The translations under genes and the position numbers were made by a program. Shown here piece after piece: positions 18,327-26,898 of a DNA stretch of 64,000 nt. Every line of letters starts with the position of its first letter. The first letter of the stretch is position 1. The stretch comes from Reyranella sp. CPCC 100927 (lineage in GTDB: Bacteria; Pseudomonadota; Alphaproteobacteria; Reyranellales; Reyranellaceae), in contig NZ_VOHA01000004.1 of assembly GCF_007859315.1 (NCBI RefSeq), forward strand, positions 310,001-374,000. Direction: 5' to 3'. The notes below the pieces were generated by a model. That model saw only the letters and a list, made by a program, of their open reading frames with translations. It made no database searches and had not been told where the DNA came from.

Positions 18327-18939
18327 GGTCGCTCCCAGCGCCCCTGCTGCTCTGGGAGCGCAGGCCGTCGAGCAGGGCGTTCAGCGCACGCACTGCCTTC
18401 TTCGAGGCGCCGACGGGGTCATCGGCATGAGCAATCCACTGCGCGGCGTGTACCGTGGCGCCGTTGATCAGCCGGGCCGCGGCCTCGGGATCGATGGCGA
18501 TGAGGGCGTCTTGATCGATCAGCTGCTGCAGGCTGGCGGTCATCGAGCGGATGCAGGCACTTTGCGTCGGCCATTGCCAGGGATCACCCAGGGCGGCCGG
18601 GCCGTCGCGCAACACGATACGCTGGATTTCCGGCTCCAGCGCCATCTCGATATAGGCGGTGCATTCATCGACGAAACCCTGCCAGGGATTGGCGGCCCGT
18701 GCTGAAACGGCACTCAGCCGTATCGACATCTCGGCATCGATCTGGGCGATGACGGCCTCCAGCAGGCCCTTCTTGTCGCCGAAATGATGGTAGAGGGCAC
18801 CGCGGGTCAGGCCGGCGGCGGCCGTGAAATCGTCCATCGATGCAGCGGCGTAACCGACCGTGCCGAAGGCCTGCCGCGCGGCGGCCAGCAGCTTGGCGCG
18901 GGTTTCGACGATCATCTCGCTGCGCGGTTTGCGCGCCAT
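18313..18939 (-). CDS. TetR family transcriptional repressor
   Basis: 208 residues. N-terminal helix-turn-helix ETRAKLLAAARQAFGTVGYAAASMDDFTAAAGLTRGALYHHFGDKKGLLEAVI is classic TetR; the C-terminal ligand domain is divergent. The ATG at 18939 follows AAGGAAGG. It is divergent from an MFS exporter, and the 111-bp gap carries three CATACG-N3-CGTATG palindromes that overlap both promoters, so it probably represses itself and the exporter until an inducing compound binds. Its stop overlaps the end of the metalloprotease gene by 14 bases (convergent). Confidence 0.93.
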   Translation of the reverse strand: MARKPRSEMIVETRAKLLAAARQAFGTVGYAAASMDDFTAAAGLTRGALYHHFGDKKGLLEAVIAQIDAEMSIRLSAVSARAANPWQGFVDECTAYIEMALEPEIQRIVLRDGPAALGDPWQWPTQSACIRSMTASLQQLIDQDALIAIDPEAAARLINGATVHAAQWIAHADDPVGASKKAVRALNALLDGLRSQSSRGAGSDLTRR

Positions 18940-18953
18940 GCACCTTCCTTTCA

Positions 18954-19022
18954 CATACGTCCCGTATGCTACTTGACATACGCGGCGTATGCAATTACCT
19001 GCACACACATACGTTGCGTATG
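18954..19022. promoter_or_regulatory. Triple TetR operator, CATACG-N3-CGTATG x3
   Basis: Three perfect 15-bp palindromes: 18954-18968 (centre TCC), 18977-18991 (centre CGG) and 19008-19022 (centre TTG). Start-to-start spacings are 23 and 31 bases. The middle site lies in both promoters: a leftward TTGCAT-N17-TAGCAT box pair (18994 to 18966) for the repressor gene and a rightward TTGACA (18973-18978) for the exporter. Identical half-sites with variable centres point to one dimeric repressor binding all three. Confidence 0.85.
18966..18994 (-). promoter_or_regulatory. Promoter of the tetR-type gene
   Basis: On the minus strand, TTGCAT (18994-18989) and TAGCAT (18971-18966) are spaced by exactly 17 bases, 27 bases before the ATG. 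The -10 overlaps operator 1 and the -35 overlaps operator 2, consistent with autorepression. Confidence 0.55.
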
Positions 19023-19050
19023 TCAGTGAATCAAGAGCAGGAGCGCCCCG

Positions 19051-20310
19051 GTGCCCAACCCCTATGGCGAGATCTTCAAGGCTCCCGGCGCCAAGCGCTT
19101 CTCCGCCGCCGGCTTTGTCGCCCGCATGCCGCTGTCGATGACAACGATCGGCATCGTCACCATGTTGTCCCAGACGCACGGCGAGTACTGGCTGGCGGGC
19201 GCCGTCTCGGCGACGTTTGCCCTCGCCAACGCCGCGCTGGCGCCGCAGATTTCCCGCCTGGTCGACCGCTACGGGCAGAGCCGGGTCCTGGTGCCGGCGA
19301 CGGTCATTGCCGTGGCTGGCTTGGTAGCGCTCATGCTGGCGACCCGGTACCGCCTGCCATCGCCGATCTTGTTCCTGACCGCGGCCGTCGCGGGCGTCAT
19401 GCCCAGCATGGTCGCCATGGTGCGCGCCCGCTGGGTGGCGCTCTACCGTGACACACCCCAGTTGCGCACCGCATTTGCCTTCGAGTCGGTGGTGGACGAG
19501 GTCATCTTCATCCTCGGCCCCATCACCGCGATCGGGCTGAGCGTTGCGGTGTTTCCCGAGGCGGGGCCGCTGGCTGCCACGGTGTTGCTGACGGTCGGTA
19601 CAGCCCTGTTTGCGGCCCAGAGGGCGACCGAGCCGCCGATCCACCCACCGCGGACGGCTGGCGGCGGCGCCGTCATCGGCCTGGGTGCGGTGCAGACGGT
19701 GGCGCTGGCCTTCGCGGCGATGGGCTCGATCTTCGGCACGGCGGAGGTGACCGCTGTCGCTTTCGCCGAGGCGCACGGCGAGAAGGCGGCGGCCAGCCTC
19801 GTGCTGGCTGCCTACGCTGCCGGCTCGATGATTGCCGGCCTGGTCTTCGGTACGCTGACGATCACGCTGCCGCTGGCACGCCAGTTCTTCGCTGCCATCA
19901 CGCTGGCCGCGGTGATGACCTGGCCGCTGCTGATGGTCGACAGCATCCCGACATTGGCGCTGGTGCTGTTTCTCAACGGCGCCAGCATCGCGCCCATGGT
20001 CATCATCATGATGGGGTTGATCGAGCGTCTGGTGCCGGCATCACAGCTCACCGAAGGCATGACCTGGGGCATGACCGGCGTCGGCATCGGCCTCGCCATC
20101 GGCTCCTCCGTGTCCGGCTGGGTGATCGACAACTTCGGCGCTGCCAACGGCTTCTGGGTGTCGGTGGCGTCGGGCATGGCGGCGCTGGCCGTGGCCGTGA
20201 TCGGCTACCGCACGCTCAACGTGCCGGCGGCCGCGGCGGAGCGCCCGGTCGCGGCTCCAGGTCATTCCGCGCGTGCGACGGGCGATGCCGTTCAGCGGTG
20301 CTCGGGTTGA
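19051..20310 (+). CDS. MFS transporter (probable drug or metabolite exporter)
   Basis: 419 residues with about 12 membrane helices and the MFS loop motif SRLVDRYGQSRV between helices 2 and 3. A duplicated half begins near residue 210. GTG start behind AGGAG. Divergently paired with a TetR gene and preceded by its operators, the standard layout of a substrate-induced efflux pump. The substrate is not readable. The C-terminal tail (ERPVAAPGHSARATG) is hydrophilic. Confidence 0.88.
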   Translation: MPNPYGEIFKAPGAKRFSAAGFVARMPLSMTTIGIVTMLSQTHGEYWLAGAVSATFALANAALAPQISRLVDRYGQSRVLVPATVIAVAGLVALMLATRYRLPSPILFLTAAVAGVMPSMVAMVRARWVALYRDTPQLRTAFAFESVVDEVIFILGPITAIGLSVAVFPEAGPLAATVLLTVGTALFAAQRATEPPIHPPRTAGGGAVIGLGAVQTVALAFAAMGSIFGTAEVTAVAFAEAHGEKAAASLVLAAYAAGSMIAGLVFGTLTITLPLARQFFAAITLAAVMTWPLLMVDSIPTLALVLFLNGASIAPMVIIMMGLIERLVPASQLTEGMTWGMTGVGIGLAIGSSVSGWVIDNFGAANGFWVSVASGMAALAVAVIGYRTLNVPAAAAERPVAAPGHSARATGDAVQRCSG

Positions 20311-20320
20311 ACGCTCTGGA

Positions 20321-21304
20321 CTACGGGATCACCACCTCGGTGAGGTTGTAGTGGCGGTGGTGGTGTTTGAATGCCATCGAGACCAGCCCGGACAGGCGTA
20401 CGTTGACCGTATGCTTTTGCGCCACGTGGCTGGCGGTGAACAGCAGAGCACTTACCGTCGGCATACCGAGAGTCATGTCGATGAATGACCTGGGCGCCTG
20501 TCGGTTGAAGGCCGTCGCTAGCGCTTTTCCGAAGCCGGTCCATGCCATCGTGCGCCGCGCGCGGGCGACGGGCAGGGTGCCGAGCTGCTGTAGTGCGCGG
20601 GTGAAGATATCGGTGCGTTGCACGCGGCTGACGGGAGCAAGCGGCGGCGGCGCATTGAACGGTTTCACCTGGCCAAGAGCAGCTGCGATGCGGTCGCTCA
20701 GTGCGGTGGAGCCGGCCGCCGCCTCGCTTTCAAGATCCTTGAACATCCGGTCGGCATCACGGTCACGGTCCGGCGCTGCGATGTCGAATTCACGTAGCAA
20801 ACAGATCATTCCCTTGGCCTGCTGCACGAGCTTGTTGGCCAACCCGCTGGCGAAGGGCGGCGCGTGCTTGAAGCGGCGAACGTCGATCATGCCCAGCAGG
20901 GACAGCTGCGGATCCCACGGCAGGATGAACTCGCCGGCGTCGAACTCGATGTTCAGGGCTCCCGGCGATGCGAAGCGTGACGGCGGAAGGACGAACTGCT
21001 GAACAGGTTTCTCGTGCCGCTCGCCCGTGTAGGGGTTGACCAGCCGCACCGTGAAGGGATTTGCGATCAGGTTGACGCCGCCGGTAACGACGACCTCGAA
21101 CGTGCCATCGTCCTTGGTGAGGGCACTGGCTACAAGCGATGTCGCTCCGGGCCCCGAGGGCAGTTGAAGATGGATTTCGACGAGTGTTTCGCGCGGCGCG
21201 GGGAACGCGTAGCCCGAGCCGTCCGGCAGACAGCGCGCCCGGCCTTTGACGACCCACGTAATCTGAGGACGCGGTCCGGTCTGAACCCTGGGATCTATGA
21301 CCAA
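20321..21304 (-). CDS. Conserved-looking protein of unknown function
   Basis: About 327 residues from a TTG start at 21304; the frame stays open to an ATG at 21427, but that extension is Arg-rich and looks non-coding, so the start is uncertain. The N-terminal 120 residues read as a beta-rich domain (ITWVVKGRARCLPDGSGYAFPAPRETLVEIHLQLPSGP...DDGTFEVVVTGGVN), like a carboxypeptidase-regulatory or SpaA-type fold (inference). The rest is mixed helical, ending KHHHRHYNLTEVVIP. No signal peptide, transmembrane segment or known catalytic motif is seen. Confidence 0.5.
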   Translation of the reverse strand: MVIDPRVQTGPRPQITWVVKGRARCLPDGSGYAFPAPRETLVEIHLQLPSGPGATSLVASALTKDDGTFEVVVTGGVNLIANPFTVRLVNPYTGERHEKPVQQFVLPPSRFASPGALNIEFDAGEFILPWDPQLSLLGMIDVRRFKHAPPFASGLANKLVQQAKGMICLLREFDIAAPDRDRDADRMFKDLESEAAAGSTALSDRIAAALGQVKPFNAPPPLAPVSRVQRTDIFTRALQQLGTLPVARARRTMAWTGFGKALATAFNRQAPRSFIDMTLGMPTVSALLFTASHVAQKHTVNVRLSGLVSMAFKHHHRHYNLTEVVIP

Positions 21305-21447
21305 TCGGCTTCTCGTGTCGTGAGGCCTGAACCCATCATGTCGATCATCATATTCGGTGCCGGCCGTGCTGGCGCATAAGTCTTGCTGATCAGCTCGATA
21401 AGGTGTCCTTTGAGGAACACGGCGCAAACCTGCGTACAGAGGTGTCC

Positions 21448-21840
21448 ATGATCGATCGCATTGACCATCTCGTCATGAATTGCCGCGACGTCGAGACCAT
21501 GGCGTCGTGGTACGAACGGGCACTCGGCTTCGAGCGCGAAGCGTACGGATCGGACGGCCGGCTGGCGCTGAAATTCGGGCGTCAGAAAATCAATCTGCGT
21601 CCGACAGGAACGGCTGGTTGGATAACGGGCGCGGTGGATGCACCGGGCTCCCTCGACTTCTGTTTCATCACCGAGGGCGAACTTGATCCTGTCGTTTCAC
21701 GCTGGCGGCAGGCCGGAATTGCGATCATGGAGGGACCGGTCACACGAACCGGCGCGCTGGGGCCGATGACCTCGATCTATTGTCGTGATCCCGACGGCAA
21801 TCTGGTCGAAGTTTCGACCTACACGAGCGCACGGCGCTGA
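21448..21840 (+). CDS. VOC family protein (glyoxalase/dioxygenase fold)
   Basis: 130 residues with one VOC module pair: DHLVMNCRDVETMASWYERALGFE at the N-terminus and SIYCRDPDGNLVEVSTY at the C-terminus. His7 and Glu near the end of the last strand are the expected metal ligands. Members include glyoxalase I, fosfomycin/bleomycin resistance and extradiol dioxygenase proteins; the role here is not determined. ATG at 21448 follows AGAGG. Confidence 0.88.
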   Translation: MIDRIDHLVMNCRDVETMASWYERALGFEREAYGSDGRLALKFGRQKINLRPTGTAGWITGAVDAPGSLDFCFITEGELDPVVSRWRQAGIAIMEGPVTRTGALGPMTSIYCRDPDGNLVEVSTYTSARR

Positions 21841-21849
21841 ACGGCGACG

Positions 21850-22740
21850 TCACTCGCAATCGAAGCGGAAGAAGCGGGCAGCGATGCCTTCCTGCGGCTG
21901 CACCATGCGCAGCGTCTTGTTTTCCAGATCAAGGCGCCAATGACCCTCGCGCGCATCGACAGCTTTGCCCCACACGAGCGTGCCGTCGAAACGCTCGCCC
22001 TGCTGGCCTACCATCTGCGAGACCGTGGCGGTTGTCGCCGGGCCGGCCGACTCGGGTGCGGCCGGTTTGACGGTGATCGTCAACCGTGTCTTGTCGCGCG
22101 CCGGATAGCTCTGGTTGGCGATGGTGCCGTCCTTGTCGACCGTGATGATGATCGTGCTCACCGCCGCACACGTGAAGACAAGGGCATCTGAGCCGGTTGG
22201 TGCCTTGGATGTCGGCGGTGGTGATGCCGGGGCGGCATTTGCCACCGGCTCGGCGGGCGCCGCGGGACCCGGTGGCGACCGTGGTATCGCAGGGGCAGCT
22301 TCGGTTGCTGGTGCGGGAGTTGCCGCTGCCGCGGGTGGCGTGGTGGGAGACGCGGGCGCGGCGGGGGGCTCGGATGGAGCGGATGGCCTTGCCGGTGTTG
22401 GCGCCGCAGCCTGTTGCTCGGGGTCTTCCTTCAGGAAACTGGCAGAGACCCAGCCCTCGATCTTCTTGTAGCGCACGCGACACCAACGCCGCTGTTCGGC
22501 CGGTTTGTCAGGATCCTCGCGACACTCGAGGCTGGCCAGACCGCGCGCGTCGCCCGGGATGACGCCGACCGCTTTTCCCCTGGGTGATGGTTGGGCCCGC
22601 ATCACCAGGGTCTTGCCGGCGTTGACGCCAGTGACAGCCCAGCGTTCGGGAGCACTACCTTGGGCCACTGCCGGTGAAGCCATGCAGAACAGCACGCCGG
22701 CGTATGCAACAAGTGGGGGAGCGATCGGAAAGGCACGCAT
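21850..22740 (-). CDS. Secreted SH3-domain protein, paralogue B
   Basis: 296 residues, same architecture as the protein at 16505-17239: signal peptide (MRAFPIAPPLVAYAGVLFCMASPAVAQ), SH3b-like domain (KTLVMRAQPSPRGKAVGVIPGDARGLASLEC...RWCRVRYKKIEGWVSASFL), linker and C-terminal domain ending ARFFRFDCE. The linker is longer here, about 85 residues of Pro, Ala and Thr. The C-terminal domain keeps the pattern VTITVKP-type strand, GERF-GTL-WGKAVDAR and LDL-KTLR. The shared upstream GGTAATGACG supports the ATG at 22740. Confidence 0.75.
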   Translation of the reverse strand: MRAFPIAPPLVAYAGVLFCMASPAVAQGSAPERWAVTGVNAGKTLVMRAQPSPRGKAVGVIPGDARGLASLECREDPDKPAEQRRWCRVRYKKIEGWVSASFLKEDPEQQAAAPTPARPSAPSEPPAAPASPTTPPAAAATPAPATEAAPAIPRSPPGPAAPAEPVANAAPASPPPTSKAPTGSDALVFTCAAVSTIIITVDKDGTIANQSYPARDKTRLTITVKPAAPESAGPATTATVSQMVGQQGERFDGTLVWGKAVDAREGHWRLDLENKTLRMVQPQEGIAARFFRFDCE

Positions 22741-22863
22741 GGAAACGTCATTACCTGATGATGCGGCTTCGGGTCGAGGAATCCTGTCCTTGGTCTTAAG
22801 GATTTCTAATTTGTCGATCACGGATCAACCCGCCAGCTTCTGCCGCCGCGCAGGGGTGCCCAG

Positions 22864-23964
22864 ATGGAGGATATGGAGTTGGTGACGCCACGGATGCGCT
22901 TCGGGATCTGGGCCCTGGTTCATGGCAGTCGCGCCGCGCTGCAGGATCCGGACGAACCCTATGATGCATCGTGGGTGCGCAATCGCGATCTCATCCTCGA
23001 GGCGGAAGCGCTGGGTTTCGATTCGACGCTGGTGGCGCAGCACACGATCAATCCGCACAAGCCCGATCTCGCCCAGCTCGAGGCCTGGACGGCATCGGCC
23101 GCGATCGCTGCGCTCACCAGTCGGATCGAAATCATCACCGCCATCAAGCCGCTTCTGTACCATCCGGCAGTGCTGGCCAAGATGGCCATGCAGATCGAGG
23201 AAATCAGCGGCGGCCGGTTCGCCATCAACCTGGTGAACGCCTGGAACAAGCCGGAGCTGGAACGTGCCGGCATACCGTTTCCACCCCACGACGAGCGCTA
23301 TGCCTATGGCCACGAATGGCTGCAGGTGGTGGAACCGCTGCTGCGTGGCGAAGCCGTCACTTTCGAAGGCCGGCATTTCCAGTTGGACGGTTATGCCTTG
23401 CGTCCGGCCGGCATCCATCGATCGCGGCCGCGGATCTATGTTGGCGGCGAATCGGAGCCGGCGCGTGCCTTGGTCGCTGACAAGGGTGATGTCTGGTTCA
23501 TCAACGGGCAGCCGCTGGCTGATGTGCAGGCCCTGATTGCTGACGTCGCCCGGCGGCCGCGTGATGGGGCACCGCCGCTGCGTTTCGGCCTGTCCGCTTT
23601 CGTGATCGCGCGCCCGACGGACGAGGAAGCCCACGCGGCACTGCAGCACCTTGCCGCGCTGGCCGAGAAGGATACGGCACTGCGTGCCGTGCAGAAAACC
23701 AACACCGATCCGGAGTCGGTGATGGCCAAGACCATGGCGAGATTCCCGCGCGTCGGCAGCAACGGGGGCACCGGCGCCGGACTGGTGGGCAGCTACGACA
23801 CTGTTGCTTCCCGCATTCTTGCCTTCCACGACGCCGGCATTGAAACGTTCATGCTCCAGTTCCAGCCGTTCGAAGCGGAGATGCGTCGCTTCGCCGCCGA
23901 GATCATGCCGCGGGTCCGGCCCTCGGTGGCCGCACCGCGACGCGTGCGGCGGGCTCGGTCATAG
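22864..23964 (+). CDS. LLM class flavin-dependent monooxygenase (SsuD/SfnG-like)
   Basis: 366-residue bacterial luciferase-like TIM barrel: MRFGIWALVHG, AEALGFDSTLVAQH, then the central HPAVLAKMAMQIEEISGGRFAINLVNAW motif and RPRIYVGGESEPARALVADKGDVWF. It would use reduced flavin and O2 to cleave a carbon-sulfur or similar bond. It precedes an SsuCBA-like importer on the same strand, pointing to alkanesulfonate or sulfone use as a sulfur source. A flavin reductase gene (ssuE) is not in the window. Confidence 0.88.
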   Translation: MEDMELVTPRMRFGIWALVHGSRAALQDPDEPYDASWVRNRDLILEAEALGFDSTLVAQHTINPHKPDLAQLEAWTASAAIAALTSRIEIITAIKPLLYHPAVLAKMAMQIEEISGGRFAINLVNAWNKPELERAGIPFPPHDERYAYGHEWLQVVEPLLRGEAVTFEGRHFQLDGYALRPAGIHRSRPRIYVGGESEPARALVADKGDVWFINGQPLADVQALIADVARRPRDGAPPLRFGLSAFVIARPTDEEAHAALQHLAALAEKDTALRAVQKTNTDPESVMAKTMARFPRVGSNGGTGAGLVGSYDTVASRILAFHDAGIETFMLQFQPFEAEMRRFAAEIMPRVRPSVAAPRRVRRARS

Positions 23965-23978
23965 ATGAGATCACCACC

Positions 23979-24004
23979 GTCATCTCGAGGGCAGCAAGGA
24001 TGAC
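23979..24004. repeat. Degenerate REP-like hairpin
   Basis: GTCATC (23979-23984) and GATGAC (23999-24004) form a small stem within the 219-base gap between the monooxygenase and permease genes. The arms match the outer bases of the larger GTCATCCCGAGC-type elements at 43.8 kb, so this may be a decayed copy. The rest of the gap shows nothing else I can name. Confidence 0.3.
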
Positions 24005-24183
24005 AGTGGCGGCCCTTAAGAAATACTAGAGCGGCACGTCAGAAATTCTTGGTTGTCCGGCATTGACGTCTTCACGAGATTGCCTGTCGTCGCGACGCGC
24101 GGCGGCAATCGTTCGGTCGTGCCCCTCATTTGCTCGCGATCTGGGGCGATCTGGCGCGGTGTGATTGTGAGGAGAGTGCGAGC

Positions 24184-25056
24184 ATGTCCAGTGGAGCAAC
24201 AGGCGCGGTTGTCGCGGTGCGCACGCCGGTGGGGGCGGCGACTGCCGGCCGCCAGCCACGGGTTGGTGTGCGCACGCTGGCACTGAGCCGGCGTGCGCTG
24301 ATCCTGATCTCGTGGATCGTGCCGTTTGTCGTGGTCGGCCTGTGGGAGATCCTGGCCCGTTCCGGTGTGCTGTCGGCGCACGTGCTGCCAGCACCCAGCA
24401 AGGTGCTGGGCACGGCTGTCGGCCTCGTTCGTGATGGCAAACTGATCGGCGACATGGGCATCAGCCTGCTGCGGGCCGCCACGGGCTTTGCGATCGGTGG
24501 CAGCATCGGTTTTGCGCTCGGTACGCTGGTCGGCTTCTCACGGCTGGCCGAAGCGTTTCTCGACCGCACCATCCAGATGATCCGTGCCATTCCGTTTCTC
24601 GCCATCCTGCCGCTGGTCATCGTGTGGTTCGGTGTCGACGAGGGCGGCAAGATCTTCCTCGTTTCGCTGGGCGTGATGTTCCCGATCTACATCAACACCG
24701 TTCTGGGTATTCGCCAGGTCGATCCCAAGCTGGTCGAACTGGGTCGCGTCGCCGGCCTTAGCGATTGGGGTGTGGTGCGCCATATCATCCTGCCCGGGGC
24801 GCTGCCGTCCATACTGGCCGGTATCCGTTACGCGCTGGCGATTTCATGGCTTGCCCTTGTGGTGGCCGAGACGATCGCCACCAGCTCCGGCATCGGGTTC
24901 CTGGCCATGGATGCGCGTGAGTTCCTGCGCATCGACGTGATCGTGCTGGCGATCGTGATTTATGCCGGAGTCGGCGTGCTGTCCGATGCCATCGCCCGCG
25001 CACTCGAGCGCCGGCTGTTGTCATGGCACCCCAACTATGCAGGAGCCAAGCGGTGA
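24184..25056 (+). CDS. ABC transporter permease (SsuC/TauC-like)
   Basis: 290 residues, about six membrane helices. The N-terminal segment ALILISWIVPFVVVGLWEILARSGVLSAHVLPAPSKV and the coupling loop GRVAGLSDWGVVRHIILPGALPSILAGIRYALAISW are typical of the nitrate/sulfonate/taurine permease family. The ATG at 24184 follows GAGGAG. The stop overlaps the ATPase GTG start. Inner-membrane pore for the system encoded with the ATPase and binding protein downstream. Confidence 0.9.
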   Translation: MSSGATGAVVAVRTPVGAATAGRQPRVGVRTLALSRRALILISWIVPFVVVGLWEILARSGVLSAHVLPAPSKVLGTAVGLVRDGKLIGDMGISLLRAATGFAIGGSIGFALGTLVGFSRLAEAFLDRTIQMIRAIPFLAILPLVIVWFGVDEGGKIFLVSLGVMFPIYINTVLGIRQVDPKLVELGRVAGLSDWGVVRHIILPGALPSILAGIRYALAISWLALVVAETIATSSGIGFLAMDAREFLRIDVIVLAIVIYAGVGVLSDAIARALERRLLSWHPNYAGAKR

Positions 25057-25802
25057 GTGCTGTCGACATAACTGCTGATGCACCCGCGGTCGTCGTGAGC
25101 GGTCTGCGGCGCGCCTATGGCGAGCGCGTGGTGATCGACGGGCTTGACCTGCGCATCCACCGTGGTGAGTTCGTAGCACTGCTGGGCGAAAGCGGCTGTG
25201 GCAAGACCACTTTGCTGCGGGCGCTCGCCGGCCTCGACGCCGTCGACAGCGGCCAGATCGATGGACCGGCGCAGCCGGCTGTCGTGTTCCAGGAACACCG
25301 CCTGCTGCCGTGGTACTCGCTCTGGCGCAATGTCGCGCTGGGGTTGGATGACACGGCTGGACGCGCCGCGGCCCAGGCGGCGCTCAGCGAGGTTGGCCTC
25401 GGCGATCGTCTGGAAGACTGGCCGCGTAACCTGTCGGGTGGCCAGGCCCAGCGCGTGGCGCTGGCCCGTGCGCTGGTACGCGAGCCGCGCCTGTTGCTGC
25501 TGGACGAGCCATTCGCTGCGCTCGATGCGCTGACGCGGATCCGGATGCATGATCTGGTCAAGCAGCTGGTGGCGACGCATCGGCCGGGTGTGCTGCTGGT
25601 CACGCATGACGTCGATGAGGCCATCGCCTTGGCGCATCGCGCGCTGGTCATGCGCGACGGTGTGATCGCCCGCGAGTATGCGGTGTCCCGCGCCGCCAAT
25701 ACCAATCGCTCGCATCCCGAGGCTGTCGCTTTGCGCGATACCCTGCTGGCCGACCTCGGTGTTGCCTCGGGTGATGCACACACGCGGGCACGGGCTGCCT
25801 GA
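25053..25802 (+). CDS. ABC transporter ATP-binding protein (SsuB-like)
   Basis: 249 residues: Walker A GESGCGKT, Q-loop VVFQEHRLLPWYSLWRNVALGL, signature LSGGQAQR, Walker B LLLLDEPFAALDALTR and switch LLVTHDVDEA. This is the SsuB/TauB pattern. GTG start at 25053 in the GTGA overlap with the permease, with GGAG upstream. It energises import of a sulfonate-type ligand. Confidence 0.92.
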   Translation: MSAVDITADAPAVVVSGLRRAYGERVVIDGLDLRIHRGEFVALLGESGCGKTTLLRALAGLDAVDSGQIDGPAQPAVVFQEHRLLPWYSLWRNVALGLDDTAGRAAAQAALSEVGLGDRLEDWPRNLSGGQAQRVALARALVREPRLLLLDEPFAALDALTRIRMHDLVKQLVATHRPGVLLVTHDVDEAIALAHRALVMRDGVIAREYAVSRAANTNRSHPEAVALRDTLLADLGVASGDAHTRARAA

Positions 25803-25867
25803 TGACAGGGATGACGGGGCGCACGGGCAGGGCGCTCCGATCTCGTGAAAAATTCAAGGGGTGTTTC

Positions 25868-26869
25868 ATGTCTGACTTCGCGCTGTCTCGCCGTCGTTTC
25901 CTCGCCACGTCAGCCGTTGCCGCTGGCGGCGCCGGCGCCTTCACCGCGCAGGCCCAGACGCCGCCGGCCAAGGGCAAAAGCCGGACCACCGATACCGTAC
26001 GCCTGACCTATGGTCGTGGTGGGTTGCCACTGCAGGCCAAGGAGCGCGGCGCGTTCGAGAAGATCCTGGCGCAGGACGGCATCAAGGTGCAGTGGATCGG
26101 GCCGTTCCCCAACCATGCACCGTCATTGCAGGCGGTGACAGGCGGCAGTGCCGATTTCGGGTTCTGGGGCAGCTCGACGCCGGCGCTGGCCGCCATCATC
26201 GCCGGCTCGCCACTGATCTTCACGCATTTTGCGCTCTACGAGCCGCGCAGCACGGCGATCATCGCCAAGGACGATTCCGGTATCCACGCGGTCAAGGACC
26301 TTGTCGGCAAGTCGGTGGCGGTGAACCGGTCGGGCCTCGGCGAGTTCCTGCTGGTGGCGGCACTCGAGAAGCACGGCATCGACCGCAAGAAGGTGAAGTT
26401 CGTCTATCTCAACCCGCCTGACGCCGGGCCGGCTTTCGCGCAGGGCAAGATCGATGCCTGGTCGATGTGGTCGCCGGGCGTCGACATCGCGCGCACCGAG
26501 TACAAGGCCCACGACATCTTCTTCGAAGGCAGGGACCTCGATTTCTTCATCGACTTCTCATCGCTGCTCACCACCCGCAAGTTCAGCGAGGAGAACGCCG
26601 ACCTCGTGCGCGCCGTGATTGCTGCCTACGCCGCGGAGGCGAAATGGGTGACCGACAACCCGTTCGAGGCCGAGGTGATCGCCCAGAAAGAGGCCAACTA
26701 CAGCGACAAGGTGCGCGACCATCTGGTATCATACAAGCGGCGCTACCAACTTTATGACGTGTACGACGAGAAGTTCCTGAAGGACTTCCAGTTCGCCGCC
26801 GACTGGCTGTCGGAACGCAACATCCTGCCGCAGAAGGTCAAGGTCACCGACTACCTCGCCCGGCTCTGA
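25868..26869 (+). CDS. ABC transporter substrate-binding protein (SsuA-like), Tat-exported
   Basis: 333 residues. The N-terminus SRRRFLATSAVAAGGAGAF is a twin-arginine signal, so the protein may be exported folded. The mature part matches aliphatic-sulfonate binding proteins: RLTYGRGGLPLQAKERGAFEKIL, GSADFGFWGSSTPALAAII, KSVAVNRSGLGEFLLVAALEKHGI and WSMWSPGVDIA. ATG at 25868 after AGGGG. Last gene of the monooxygenase-importer unit. Confidence 0.9.
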   Translation: MSDFALSRRRFLATSAVAAGGAGAFTAQAQTPPAKGKSRTTDTVRLTYGRGGLPLQAKERGAFEKILAQDGIKVQWIGPFPNHAPSLQAVTGGSADFGFWGSSTPALAAIIAGSPLIFTHFALYEPRSTAIIAKDDSGIHAVKDLVGKSVAVNRSGLGEFLLVAALEKHGIDRKKVKFVYLNPPDAGPAFAQGKIDAWSMWSPGVDIARTEYKAHDIFFEGRDLDFFIDFSSLLTTRKFSEENADLVRAVIAAYAAEAKWVTDNPFEAEVIAQKEANYSDKVRDHLVSYKRRYQLYDVYDEKFLKDFQFAADWLSERNILPQKVKVTDYLARL

Positions 26870-26898
26870 TAGAGGAACCGGTATGTCGACCGTTCACG

